DNA of 64,000 nt from Protonemura montana (Eukaryota; Arthropoda; Insecta; Plecoptera; Nemouridae). The notes beneath the pieces were generated by a model. That model was not told the DNA's origin and ran no database searches. It saw only the letters and a program-made list of their open reading frames with translations. The stretch is taken from NCBI GenBank assembly GCA_947568835.1, contig OX387608.1, forward strand, positions 12,500,001 to 12,564,000. The letters are read 5' to 3'. This document shows, one piece after another, positions 48,505 through 60,500 of this stretch. The translations under genes and the position numbers were made by a program. Numbering within the stretch: position 1 is the stretch's first letter; the number at the start of each line of letters is the position of its first letter.

Positions 48505-49165
48505 GCGATCCGGGTGTTCGACTGGGCATGTGACTCTGCCCAAGTGCAACTTTCATGTGTTCGACTGGGCATGTGGCTCTGCCCCAGTGCAACTTTCACG
48601 TGTTCGACTGGGCATGTGACTCTACCCCAGTGCAACTTTCACGTGTTCGACTGGGCATGTGACTCTGCCCAAGTGCAACTTTCACGTGTTCGACTGGGCA
48701 TGTGACTCTGCCCCAGTGCAACTTTCAAGTGTTTGACTGGGCATGTGACTCTGTCCCAGTGCAACTTTCACGTGTTCAACTGGGCATGTGCCTCTGCCCC
48801 AGTGAAACTTTCACGTGTTCGACTGGGCATGTGCCTCTGCCCCAGTGAAACTTTCACGTGTTCGACTGGGCATGTGACTCTGCCCCAGTGCAACTTTCAC
48901 GTGTTCGACTGGGCATGTGACTCTACCCCAGTGCAACTTTCACGTGTTCGACTGGGCATGTGACTCTGCCCCAGTACAACTTTCACGTGTTCGACTGGGC
49001 ATGTGACTCTACCCCAGTGCAACTTTCACGTGTTCGACTGGGCATGTGACTCTGCCCCAGTACAACTTTCACGTGTTCGACTGGGCATGTGACTCTGCCC
49101 CAGTGCAACTTTCACGTGTTTGACTGGGCATGTGACTCTGCCCCAGTGCAACTTTCACGTGTTTT
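48505..49165. repeat. 43-bp minisatellite with E-boxes
   Basis: About 15 head-to-tail units of 43 bp: TGTTCGACTGGGCATGTGAC, then TCTGCCCCAGTGCAACTTTC, then ACG. Thirteen units contain the palindrome CACGTG, first at 48597 and last at 49156, always in register. Degenerate units flank both sides. Open frames of 63-92 codons across it are repeat artefacts. Confidence 0.95.
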
Positions 49166-50280
49166 ACTAGGCAGAGTGGCTCGCTCTCGGTGCATTTTGA
49201 ACGCCGTAAGTGATAAGAGATATCACGTATTGACGTTTTCGACTGGCTTGCACCAGATGAAAATTTCCATTACATTTCCACGCTGAACTCCAGCAGGAGC
49301 CTCATTCGCCCACCGCTGTACAATGTCATCTTAATCATTCCTTTTTCACCCACGCATGTTGACTTGACTTGTTTGCACCACCAAATGCAGCAAGCACCCT
49401 GCCCAACCCTAAAGGCCCCACAGCGCTGGTGGTCTGGTAAAACAAGACAATAAGATGAGTTGCAATAAAATCTTACAATGACCGAAATGATCCAACTGAC
49501 GGTCTCATCGAAATTTGAGAAAATTTAGCGAGCAGGTTCTAGAAAGCGGCTAAAAAACTTTGTAACATTTCTTGAACAAAATAAACGTTTATTCCCTGCT
49601 ACGCAAACACTGTTCAAACAGTAAAGGCCTGAAAAATCAATGAACTTCTTATTAAATAACCATTTTACTTCAACAGACTTAAATTATACTTTTTTAAATA
49701 AACTGTAATAAATAAACTGTGAGATATCTCGTTAAATTTTGCGTTAAAAATGGCTAAACGTTACGAAATACCAAAATTGGTTTAAACTTACAGTGTCGAA
49801 AGTTCAATGCTCATTCTGGTATTCTTTCTGGTAGCTATCAAATTGATTGTTGGAATGCTTTTCGCCAAATGTAGGGTACAAATCCATGATTTTTTTTTTT
49901 TCGAAAAACATTCAATCTAATTGCTCTGTCAAATTCGGTGTTTACGGCGTGATCACATGCCAATTGAAAACGATTTCCCACTAGATGGGTATTTCCAAAA
50001 GGTCCTCTCGGCCCCGAACATATTCAGCCGCTGCAGGCCTAATAATAGTTTTAATTTACTTGCAGCGTGAGATTTCGAAGAAACACCTGGTGATTATTTC
50101 ACCGATGACGTCAATGGCTCATTTTGTAATTGTTGCATGATTGTAAATACTTTTTTTTTAATACATTTTTAAATATAGTGCGTTTTCCAGATGATTTTTA
50201 ATTTTAAGGGTGTGGTTTGGAAAGCGCATTTAAATGCTAATTGTTTAATTGAATCCGGCAGTGACCACCATTTTATAACC
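49166..50280. other. AT-rich stretch without recognisable gene
   Basis: Nothing supported. Confidence 0.5.
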
Positions 50281-50329
50281 AGGCTAAAAATGTGTACTAC
50301 ATGCTAGTGATGTATTTTCTACATCAACA

Positions 50330-50715
50330 TAGTACCGTAACATGCGCTTATGTTAAACTGCTTGCTAAAAATGACCGCCAAATGACTTCCTTACCGCGAC
50401 AAAAATTGGTACTTGCAACTAGATAGAGTAACCGTCTTTTCTAGTGTTAAAAAATGTAATTTCGTTATTTCTCGCAGATTACTACCATTTGAGACTGGTT
50501 TACGCTAAATTAATCTGTAATAATAACGATTGTTAAAAATAAATCAGAGTCTTAAATATTTAATTGTAGTTTTTTTTTTATTAATAACTGTTGCTTATAG
50601 TGCCAACGTGTATCGTCCATCGTTACTACTTGTTGCCCGGTTCGTTTGCTCAGCAGAACGCTTAAAATTAGCTCTGGGTCTCTGACTGTACCTATAAACT
50701 CAATGATTGTACAAG
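50330..50715. repeat. dispersed repeat M2, related segments
   Basis: Bases 50590-50715 carry the M2 core (CGGTTCGTTTGCTCAGCAGA). Bases 50440-50510 carry GAGACTGGTTTACGCTAAAT, related to the downstream part of the 41.9 and 38.2 kb copies in the other orientation. Confidence 0.55.
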
Positions 50716-53300
50716 TTTCTGAAAAATAATATAACAGGGGTGCGATGGGTGGGTACGGGGGTGGGAGGTCAATTTTCACACAAAAACTAATTACGTTGCA
50801 ATTAAAAATTTGACACAACGCAGCACAGTAGCTGCAACCGATGTTTCAAATCGTCACAGAATTTTTCACGCCCAATGAAAACTATTTTCTTTGCACCAAT
50901 GGAAAAGAAAAGCCATTTCCTCGGCAGGCGACGGCGGTTCGGGCAACGTGAAAAACGCCTGCCAAAGAAAACACAATTTTCATTCGCCATGTTCCGATAA
51001 TATTATGACAGGCGCGCGCCGGAAAAACAGCACTTGGGAAATTCGTGAGGAGGACGAGATAGAAGAGGATCAAATTTTACTTTCAAATATTGCACCATGT
51101 TTTTTTTTCTGTCTTGTGTGGATATTGATCGTGTGCTTGCAAGTTTCCAACTATTTTTGAGTTAACCAAGATTACCCATCGAAATCCAAAAGGTAATTGG
51201 CTGAAAGTATTTCCTTGTGTCACCTGGGATAAGTTGTGTGGTATACGGCATAAGTTTTCAGAGAAAAATGTATATGACAATGTTATTTAGTATTACATTT
51301 TTAAGGTTTACAGAGCCCATGGTAGGTGAAGATAGTTGTTTTTACGGTTTTAGCTCTTTTATATAATGTTTCTTCTTAGTCTTAATAAGAACTTGATTGC
51401 CAATTCAAATTTAATTTAACCTAACCTAACTTTCATAGAAGACTTGCAACAGCGAAACTGCTATCTATAACATTTTTTTTTAATTTTAACAAAACAGATA
51501 ACACCATACCTAATTAATTTCACTTTGACTTACCACCCATGGCTAAAATCGATAGATTTCGGAAATAATTTTTCTTCGCCCTAGCAAAAAAACCGCTGGG
51601 GCAAAGGTAAGTTGAAAACTGTATGCAGTATTTTCGGTCTAAAGAACTTGAGAATATTTTGATTGGATGTGATTGAATGACGGTTTTTAGACTCATGACA
51701 ATTTTATCTTACCAATTAGCACTAGTTTAAACAAATATTAAAAAAACTAGGTTTTTTAATGATGATTTTTCGGAGGTTGTCTCAGTGTTCAAATCTCAAC
51801 TCCAAATGGTGTCAGAAGCAAAATACTGATCAATGCTACTTCGACCTGAGAATATCTTACTTTTCTGAAAATTTCATAAAAGCGGCTAGTTTTCGGTGTT
51901 TTATGGAAAATATACAACAACAACATTGTGTCTGTACTTCATAACCTCCTAGTCGGTAATTTATAAAATTTGAAAATATTCATACATTTTGAATAGTTTA
52001 AAAACTATTGAACCGATTTTTTTGAAAATTAAACTCAAAAATGTGCCCTGTATTCGGTCCAAATCGGTGCCGGCGTTTGGGCGCTAGAACGCAAACTAAC
52101 ACGCATACAAAAAAAACCCAAAAAAACAACAAGTGATTTTTTTCTGCAGTAAGTGAAATTTGAGCTTTCAATAATCAGTAATAAAAATCACATGCCAATT
52201 TCGAGAATTATCAATTTTAATAAGAATTATCAAATATTGTAATGGTTTTTTGAGAAATCGCATTCTTTCTTAGATAAATCCCAGATATTTTTAGTTTTCC
52301 CACAATTTCATATACTGGCAAATTTTCTTTCGGGGTGTAAGGCATGGAAAGAGACGACTCTTTAAAAACAAACAAACAAACAAACAAAAAAAAAACAAAC
52401 AAACAAACAAAACTACACGAGTAATTTTTTTGGGAGTTTATGAATTTTTAGATTTCGCTACGTTCATCAATGAATGAACAAGCGATGATATATTAAAAAA
52501 AAATATTTTGAAAAATAAGAAATTTGTAAGATGTTCAGCGATAAGATGCCACTCAGGTACGATACAAAATGTACAAATCTGATTTAAAAATAGGAATATA
52601 TTTCACATTACATCCTTGTCCTCAAAAAATATTGGAAAGGAGAAAAATAGCCAACGTGCGTGCAAAATAATTGTCGCCTTCGGTATTAAAATGCATCTAA
52701 AACGGCGAGACCAGCATTTTTAATTGCGTCTTCTGGTAACAATTTTATGCATTATTATAACCAAGCCCCTGCAACTCTTAAAAAAGATTGCAAAAGAGTT
52801 GCATCCAATTTAGACCGAGCGAGTTTTTTTTTAGTTTTTCAATATTTAGAACATCCAATTAGGCATTTAATCATCTCACACTCGCATGATACTGGTCGCG
52901 TGTTTTTCGATTTTTACTGGTACCTAAAACAGACTTCGGTGCAGAAACCAGATGCTTTACCAGAGGAAAAGAATTAAGATTTTACTCACATACATTTGAA
53001 AATAACGTTTTTATCACCATGGTAACAACCCCTGAAAATCTGGAAACACTGTCTGTGATTGACTGATCATTTTTAAACTTACAGGTTAAATATTAACTCT
53101 CTTAAGTTCCGGTTTTACCAAAATCTCGCCTCCTAGTTGAAGTGTTAGTTGAAACTATTACCATGGCGACTTCCAATCATTTGCAGTGAAATTCAGATGT
53201 TTCTGTTGAGATATTGTGTTCAACAAGGACCAGTTTTACCAAAAATTTCAGCTGTAAGTTGAACCTCTAGCGTACAGAATAACTAACTAACTCACCAACT
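50716..53300. other. AT-rich stretch; (CAAA)n at 52363-52413
   Basis: A tetranucleotide repeat (CAAA/AAAC)n at 52363-52413 is clear. Bases 51680-51740 resemble the sequence just left of element M4. A frame at 52747-52977 has no recognised domain. Confidence 0.5.
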
Positions 53301-53304
53301 AACT

Positions 53305-53725
53305 CTTATTAGCCATGGAGATGCTGAGATCGCCATCACAGAGCTTCTCAATTCTGCTATCTTATGTTACCACGGGTATATCATGGCCTACCATAGGAGG
53401 TTCAATGGTAGATTCAACGTTTGGTAGCCATGGAGATGCTGAGATCGCCATCACAGAGCTTCTCAATTCTGCTATCTTATGTTACCACGGGTATATCATG
53501 GCCTAGCATAGGAGGTTCAATGGTAGATTCAACGTTTGGTAGCCATGAAGATGCTGAGATCGCCTGACAGAGCTTCTCAATTCTGCTATCTTATGTTACC
53601 ACGGGTATATCATGGCCTAGCATAGGAGGTTCAATGGTAGATTCAACGTTTGGTAGCCATGAAGATGCTGAGATCGCCTGACAGAGCTTCTCAATTCTGC
53701 TATCTCATGTTACCACGAGTTTATC
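53305..53725 (+). repeat. 114-bp satellite, array A
   Basis: Four units, starting at 53311, 53426, 53541 and 53655, with period 114-115. Each contains AGCCATG.AGATGCTGAGAT, CAGAGCTTCTCAATTCTGCT and GGTAGATTCAACGTTTGG. The first two units carry ATCA where the others have TG. Confidence 0.95.
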
Positions 53726-54589
53726 GCCCGTACTACATAGGTATAATTTCTTGCATTCCTGTGGATTTAGGAAAATTTCAGAAAAAATCGATCCTACGCC
53801 AAGTATGAATCTAAATCAGTTTGGAAATGTTTAGGCGAGATTTACAAAGATTTTATTTGATTTCCCCTGCGTGGGGAGAAAATATCAACTTTCATACTCC
53901 TCTTATTCTTGCTGTATTTTTTTTCCAAAACATCCAAAATATATTACTGAAATTAGATCACAATTTTTTTACACTGATCCGGTAAAACTTGAACATTTCA
54001 GTCTTTAATCACGCACAGACAATCGTCATGAAAAAAAACGGCGATCAAAATTTTAACGGTCCGCCAATTTCAAAAAAAGAATGCTACAAATTCGGACATC
54101 TTCGAGCGTTTTTAGATCCCTTCGGCTGGGAAAAGATTGTTGTTTAGTAGGTCCTTGGTTCGAATCTTTCTTGGGGCAAATCAGTGGCAGAAACACCGTG
54201 TACTTAGTGTCACAGTTAGAAGTGACGCACTTCGATGAATACTTTTACTATTTGTAGACGAAAATATTTAATGGGCCGCAATCACATCACTATTTAATGA
54301 TTATTTGCTTGAGATGCAGTTTTTTTTTCCAATGCACTGCCACATAAATCGACATAAGAAGCAATTATTTGTACCTGTAATTGATCATAATTCATGACAT
54401 AGAGAAAAAAATATAAATAATGAAAAACAATGCTATATTTGAAAGTGCGTGTGTTTTTTTTTGGTTGTTGTTTGAAAGTAGAACGTTTTGAAAATATAGC
54501 GTGACCATAAATCTGAAAGGTATTTTTAAAAAGTATGTCTTGAATGACGTCTGTACGGTTGGTATTTAAGAAAAAAAATTGTTTTACTA
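53726..54589. other. AT-rich stretch without recognisable gene
   Basis: A GGTTCGAATC motif near 54160 resembles a tRNA T-arm but no A box or cloverleaf accompanies it. Nothing else supported. Confidence 0.45.
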
Positions 54590-54842
54590 AACTCCGTTTA
54601 GCGAGAGAACATACTTTTACGTCAGAGGCGGCACTGGTCGTTTTGAGGCTACATGCGGGCCAACTATTGTTTAAAAAAATACAAATGCAAATCAACCTTA
54701 CTGATGTGCAAAGATGCGTTTTTTTGGAGCTGTTATAATCATTTTTCTATCAATTATTATAATCTCGGAATTTATTTTTCAGATGTAATAAGTATTTTGA
54801 AATTTTGCCACTAAAATTACAACTGAAATTTCACTCGTGCGT
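54590..54842 (-). repeat. dispersed repeat M3 with leader to minisatellite
   Basis: GTTTAGCGAGAGAACATACT, then CACTGGTCGTTTTGAGG, inverted as at 39.9 kb. The spacer up to the minisatellite is also shared with that locus. Confidence 0.7.
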
Positions 54843-55390
54843 TGGTAGCAATGCTGGGGGACAGTCCCTGAGCTGGTATCTTTTCTCACGGGCTAGACTG
54901 TAGCAATGCTGGAGGGCAGTCCTTGTGCTGGTATCTTCTCTCACGGGCTAGACTGTAGCAATGCTGGGGTGCACTCCTTGTGCTGGTATCTTCTCTCACG
55001 GGCTAGACTGTGGCAATGCTGGGGGGCAGTCCTTGTGCTGGTATCTTCTCTCACGGGCTAGACTGTAGCAATGCAGGGGGACAGTCCTTGTGCTGGTATC
55101 TTCTCTCACGGGCTAGACTGTAGCAATGCTGGGGGCAGTCCTTGTGCTGGTATCTTGACTCACGGGATAGACTGTAGCAATGCTGGGGGCAGTCCTTGTG
55201 CTGGTATCTTGACTCACGGGATAGACTGTAGCAATGCTGGGGCAGTCCTTGTGCTGTTATCTTCTCTCACAGGCTAGACTGTAGCAATGCTGGGGGGCAG
55301 TCCTTGTGCTGGTATCTTCTCTCACGGGCTAGACTGTAGCAATGCTGGGGGCAGTCCTTGTGCTGGTATCTTCTCTCACGGGCTAGACTC
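54843..55390. repeat. 54-bp minisatellite, array 2
   Basis: About ten units of the same repeat as at 40.2-40.7 kb and in the same orientation. Two adjacent units share a private variant (TTGACTCACGGGATAGACTG), a sign of local unit duplication. Confidence 0.95.
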
Positions 55391-55539
55391 TTGGAATAAC
55401 CAACCCCATAAATTGGAATCTTTGCTTGAACTAATTTTGTAGAAATTGCGTCTTAAGTCACAGGATTTCTTTTCACTTCTGGGGTTAATGATACAAATTT
55501 GAAGAAACTGAAATCTGAATCAGAAATCAGGACCGCTTT

Positions 55540-55640
55540 TACCCTTTGATAAAGTAACAGGTACAAGTTATGAAACGTTACAAAATTTAGTTGTTCTTCA
55601 CTTAGCATTCAAAACCCAGTTGAAAGATTTTTTTTCCATC
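55540..55640. repeat. single arm of element M4
   Basis: GATAAAGTAACAGGTACAAG, then TTGTTCTTCACTTAGCATTC, then AAAACCCAGTTG match the right arm at 36679-36780. No partner arm found nearby. Confidence 0.75.
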
Positions 55641-56390
55641 TGAAATTTGAATCTGTTTGTGAGCTACACATAAAATTAGAAGTAAAAACTAAATTTAGTT
55701 GAATAATGTAATGGAAAAGTTGGAAAAAAAAAGAATGCCGTAGGTATAAAGTTATATATTAAAAAAGATTGCGGCATTTAAATCATTTTCACATTAATTA
55801 AATTAGGCTCTTAAACAAGTAATTCCATAACCAAAAAAATTCTGCCCAAAAAAAAATGTGCTTCATTGTAATAACCTTAATTTGTTTTTGCGCCAGCTCA
55901 TGAGCATGGACGCAAATTGGAATCAGATTTGGCACCTCTTGCGACTATAGCATGTAAATGAAATAATCATCAGCATGCATATGCAGAATTACTGCAGTGA
56001 CCGATAATAATAATTTCACGTTTTACAATTGAATTAATTACTAATTGGATGAGTATCACAATGAGGTAGACAGATTCATGTGTCACGAGTGAATTTGCAG
56101 AATAATGCAATTAAAAGGTTTCATACACGTAATTGTACTACGACGGTAAAGGCTTATGTGGAATATGAAAAATAGTTTTAGGTCTATTATTTCGATAGGA
56201 ATTCTAGTTATAAATATACTTTGCTAATGACGTTATTGGAAAATTATATAAAACCATTTTACGAGAACTCGATTAATTAATTTTTTAGACATGAAACTAT
56301 TAAAAAAGGGAAAAAAAGGTTTTTGTTAACATAGTTTCTATACACAAAAAATCTTAATAGGATCCTACCCCACGAAGCTGTAATCTGTGT
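55641..56390. other. AT-rich stretch without recognisable gene
   Basis: Nothing supported. Confidence 0.5.
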
Positions 56391-56462
56391 GCCCGGATAG
56401 CTCAGTTAGTAGAGCACCCGACCGGCAATTGGCAGATCCCGGGTTCGCATCCCGATTTGGTT
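56391..56462 (+). repeat. tRNA-like sequence, pseudogene or SINE head
   Basis: GCCCGGATAGCTCAGTTAGT opens like a tRNA with a good A box, and GGTTCGCATCC is a B box with one mismatch. The fold fails as a working tRNA: position 33 is C not U, the anticodon stem ends mismatch, and the acceptor stem is weak at its ends. It shares GAGCACCCGACCGGCA with 63.16 kb. Confidence 0.6.
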
Positions 56463-56839
56463 TATTATTTTTCCTTCGATGACGAAACACGTTATACGTT
56501 CGATGAATATATTTGTATATTTTAGCCCAAATTCGAGGTTTTAAGCAAGTTATGAAAAATATGAAGTTTATTTTTAAGTAAAATTTAAAAGAAAAATTTG
56601 AAGTAATTGTCGAAAAGTTGTCACGCGATTGTCTGTCACTTCAATTTTAATTTTGCTTTAATTTTCGGTTTCAATTTTACCAAAGCAGAGAAAATATGTG
56701 CCAGCTAATTCAATATTATACAATAACTTAGTTCAATTTCAATAAACCTTCCAACAAATTATATACATTTAACAAATAATGCATGGATAATATAAACAAA
56801 TATGCAAAATATCCTACCTGCAATTGCAACTGCAATTGC

Positions 56840-56875
56840 AATATTCTAGATCACTACTTAGTGATCTAGAATATT
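56840..56875. other. perfect 17-bp hairpin
   Basis: AATATTCTAGATCACTA and its exact reverse complement are separated by only two bases (CT). Repeated CAATTGCAACTG-like sequence lies immediately to its left. Confidence 0.9.
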
Positions 56876-56888
56876 TTAAAGTAGAAAT

Positions 56889-57170
56889 GTGTGGATTTTA
56901 CTTTCGGAATATTACAGTACCTGTGGCAAAAATGCCAGTAAAGACCAAAGCGCAACCCTGATTCTATGCTTAAAGAAGCAAATCGTTGGTCAGAACTTGA
57001 TTGATCTTCAGCTGCCTGGCATGAGGTCCAAACGTCCTCGCTGTGTTAGTCGCTCACTAATGTCTGTCTACACCGAAGATGCCATGGGATTGATCGGCAG
57101 TTATCTAGCATTTGATCAAAACGTCCTCGGCTGCCTAGACTCTGTCCACTCCGAAGATGTAATGGATTGA
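56889..57170 (+). CDS. small open frame, unknown
   Basis: A 93-codon frame whose second half has an internal near-repeat: AAACGTCCTCG, later CACCGAAGATGCCATGG, recur about 80 bases on as AAACGTCCTCG and CTCCGAAGATGTAATGG. No family recognised. It may be a chance frame in a locally duplicated segment. Confidence 0.15.
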   Translation: MWILLSEYYSTCGKNASKDQSATLILCLKKQIVGQNLIDLQLPGMRSKRPRCVSRSLMSVYTEDAMGLIGSYLAFDQNVLGCLDSVHSEDVMD

Positions 57171-57896
57171 CATCATCACAGTCTTACTGCTTCGCATTTG
57201 TTCAGTTTCCTTATACATTTTTTGTTCGTTTTATTTTAGGTCCCTAAAACTGATCTGTCGATCATTTTTTACCTGTGATTCCATACTGGCTAAAAATGTA
57301 CCAATACAATGTAAATAAAATCTGAGACAACGTAAATGAGGTATTAATCACTAGTGATACACAAAGCCACTAGTTGGAAACGTTTAAAATATACATTTTT
57401 GAAAAATTTGGGATTGTTTTCAGCTACGCTCTACCCCCTCACCTTTATTAACTCCTTAGTTTTCAATGTCGATCAATCGATCATTCATTCACTTCGTTCA
57501 ATCGTGCATTTCATCAAGCTCCTGAATTCAAGCGGTTCTTTTAAATTGATAGGAAACCCCTAAAGCAATTAAAATCACTTCTTCGTCAATCATCAGTACC
57601 TCAAAGTATGCCAAATTTGGTGACACTTTTCTTTAACCCCAAGCCCAAACAAACGAAGTCAAATTTTTTTAATTAAAAGTTCGTTTCGTTCTTAATTATA
57701 AAGCTTTTTTTTTTTCAATTCTTATTTTGACCATCTCAAAATTTTGCCCCTGCTGGTCGGTCCATACCTGACAATGTCCTATTTAATAAGAAACCAGAAA
57801 TCAAGATACAAATAAAAGTACCTAAATGGCTGTTACCATTGAGATGAATCTGTAAGAGTCATATTTTTAACCAGAAATGATCAAACTGTCACTAAA

Positions 57897-58175
57897 TCAC
57901 CAACTGTATTGTTTCTCAACAGCCACCCGAGTACAGCTACTCGTTGTGCCGGTAATGGTTTGCGAAAGCCTCTCGTGGCTTCGTGCGAAACAGCCTTGAT
58001 CCTGGTCCATGGGATGCTGGGACCACTGTGTTGGTACAAGTCCCGCCAAAACGCTGTCCTCGTTGCCGATCGCCCACACGTGGACAGCGCAGGGATGCAG
58101 TGGAGTAGACGTGGGGACCGATAGGAACAGCGACGAGGGCCGAAAAGTGCATGAGGTGGGGGAACGATATTCCAT
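57897..58175. other. GC-rich island, coding-like but unassigned
   Basis: A sharply GC-richer block, open on several frames of both strands (minus 57897-58175 and 57937-58299; plus 57909-58124). No domain recognised in any of them. Could be an isolated exon or a decayed gene copy. Confidence 0.3.
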
Positions 58176-59239
58176 TTATAAGTATTATCTTAAATTTAAA
58201 ATATTGTGGTAAAGTTTCAGATCTGGGAGATATGAAATCGTTCCAATGTTTTTGCAAAGATAAGATCAAATTTACTTTGGTATGGGAGGAAATACCCAAA
58301 GAATAGTCGCCAAGGTATCTAAAAGAATTATGAATATTATTTATGAATTATGAATAAGGTACACTACGATCTTAAATATATTTCAGACTCTACCTGAGGA
58401 CGATTGAGAAATCAAATTACGTTTAAAATCACAATTCTCGCCTTATTTTGCTATTGTACCTTCATGGAATTTTTTTAGCCGAAGCGTGGGATTTTGACTT
58501 TTTGAGGGCGCGATCGAATTTCCGAAACTCCTCTTTTTGACAGTTCGGTTTTGGTTCCTAGTGCTATCATTTTCCTTTTCTTCAAAGGTAAATAATGGAT
58601 GCTGGTATCAACATTGGTTTTTCTGCTAAGTCAGGGGGTTTCTTACCCGTCGTTATAGATATCTGTGGCTATATTATTCAAGCGGGTCTTCCTCAAGAGC
58701 AAGAAACGAAAAAATGAACGTTACCTAACAAAAGGAATTGGTGCTAAAAAAAAACATGCTCCCTGCGCCACTGGTCGCCGTATGACCTCGTATTGGTCTC
58801 AAAGCGATCACCATCACCAAGCAAAATTGACAACAAAACAATCTGAATTTTCACAACTTTTCCGCCCTAGAGCCAAAAATGTTTTCAACTATTTCACAAA
58901 CTTTTCAAATGCATAGGACTTAAATAAAGATTGTCTGAAGTTTTGACCCTGTACCTCTTTTCCTTCTCTCTTTTTTCGATTTTTTGTGACAATGTGCAGT
59001 GACATTTTTAATGGAATTTAATTTTGTAATGCCTATTTTCGGTGCACTGAAGAAAAAATGCATCAGAACAGTATTTATTAAAATATATCAAACTTATCAT
59101 AAAAGATTCGTAATTACAGGCTTGTTCTGCTCTCTATCTCGACATGCCTTTACTTTTAATTAACCACAGACAAAAAAACCTATGCTCAACCACAACGCAA
59201 CTTACATCGCGTTCTCGACACTCGGGCACATGATTTACG
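58176..59239. other. AT-rich stretch without recognisable gene
   Basis: An 83-codon plus frame at 58665-58916 has no domain. Nothing supported. Confidence 0.5.
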
Positions 59240-60125
59240 TGTGGTAACATAAGATAGCAGATTTGAGAAGCTCAGTCAGGCGATCTCAGCATCTCCATGG
59301 CTACCAAACTTTGAATCTACCATTGAACCTCCTATGCTAAGCCATGATATACCCGTGGTAACATAAGATAGCAGAATTGAGAAGCTCTGTTAGGCGATCT
59401 CAGCATCTCCATGGCTACCAAACGTTGAATCTACCATTGAACCTCCTATGCTAGGCCATGATGTACCCGTGGTAACATAAGAAAGCAGAATTGAGAAGCT
59501 CTGTCAGGCGATCTCAGCATCTCCATGGCTACCAAACGTTGAATCTACCATTGAACCTCCTATGCTAGGCCATGATATACCCGTGGTAGCATAAGATAGC
59601 AGAATTGAGAAGCTCTGTCAGGCGATCTCAGCATCTCCATGGCTACCAAACGTTGAATCTACCATTGAACCTCCTATGCTAGGCCATGATGTACCCGTGG
59701 TAACATAAGATAGCAGAATTGAGACGCTCTGTCAGGCGATCTCAGCATCTCCATGGCTACCAAACCATTTAACCTCCTATGCCAGGCCATGATAAACCCG
59801 TGGTGACATAAGATAGCAGAATTGAGAAGTTCTGTTAGGCGATCGCAGCATCTCCATGGCTACCAAACGTTGAATCTACCATTGAACCTCCTATGCTAGG
59901 CCATGATATACCTGTGGTAACATAAGATAGCAGAATTGAGACGCTCTGTCAGGCGATCTCAGCATATCCATGGCTACCAAACGTTAAATCTACCATTGAA
60001 CCTCCCATGCAAAGCCATGATATACCCGTGGTAACATAAGATAGCAGAATTGATAAGCTCTGTCAGGCGATCTCAGCATCTCCATGGCTACTAAACGTTG
60101 AATCTACCACTGAATCTCACATTCT
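59240..60125 (-). repeat. 114-bp satellite, array B
   Basis: Eight units with AGCAG anchors at 59256, 59370, 59484, 59598, 59712, 59815, 59929 and 60043. The period is 114 except one 103-base unit with an 11-base loss. It is inverted relative to array A. The right flank, 60125-60190, matches the sequence beside the single unit in the TEFM intron. Confidence 0.95.
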
Positions 60126-60379
60126 AGATAGTATTTCTAGTTTTCAAAGCTGGCAACGAAAAAGATTTTCTTAAAAAATGTCGGTTTATTTTCAGGGTAA
60201 GAATGGCCATCTTGCCTATTACCGTGCCACAATAGCGCCAAGTTTTACTATCTTCGCGAAAAATGGCCGCCAAAATGAAAAATTCACCGCTCAATGAACC
60301 TTTACCACTGCTAACCTCAACGATTGATTTACACATATCGACATTTTGAGTATAATTGTTAAATTTTAGAAGTTTATGA

Positions 60380-60500
60380 AAAAGGACGGCCGCAAGCCCC
60401 ATCGGGCATCATCTACCGTTACCACTCGTTGCCGGCTCGTTTGCTCAGCAGAAAGTTTAACAGTAACTTTGGCCCTCTGATAAACGCAATGCTATGAGCT
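60380..60500 (-). repeat. dispersed repeat M2
   Basis: GTTGCCGGCTCGTTTGCTCA, then GCAGAAAGTTTAACAGTAAC. Same orientation as 47.7 kb. Confidence 0.65.

Noticed and set aside
48427..48963. Repetitive 76-92 residue frames
   Set aside because: Products of the 43-bp minisatellite read in one frame between stops; no start or splice support.
54150..54180. tRNA suggested by GGTTCGAATC
   Set aside because: No A box at the right distance and no acceptor stem.
59240..60125. Regularly spaced repeats resembling a CRISPR array
   Set aside because: Units are 114 bp and head to tail with no unique spacers; the setting is an animal genome.
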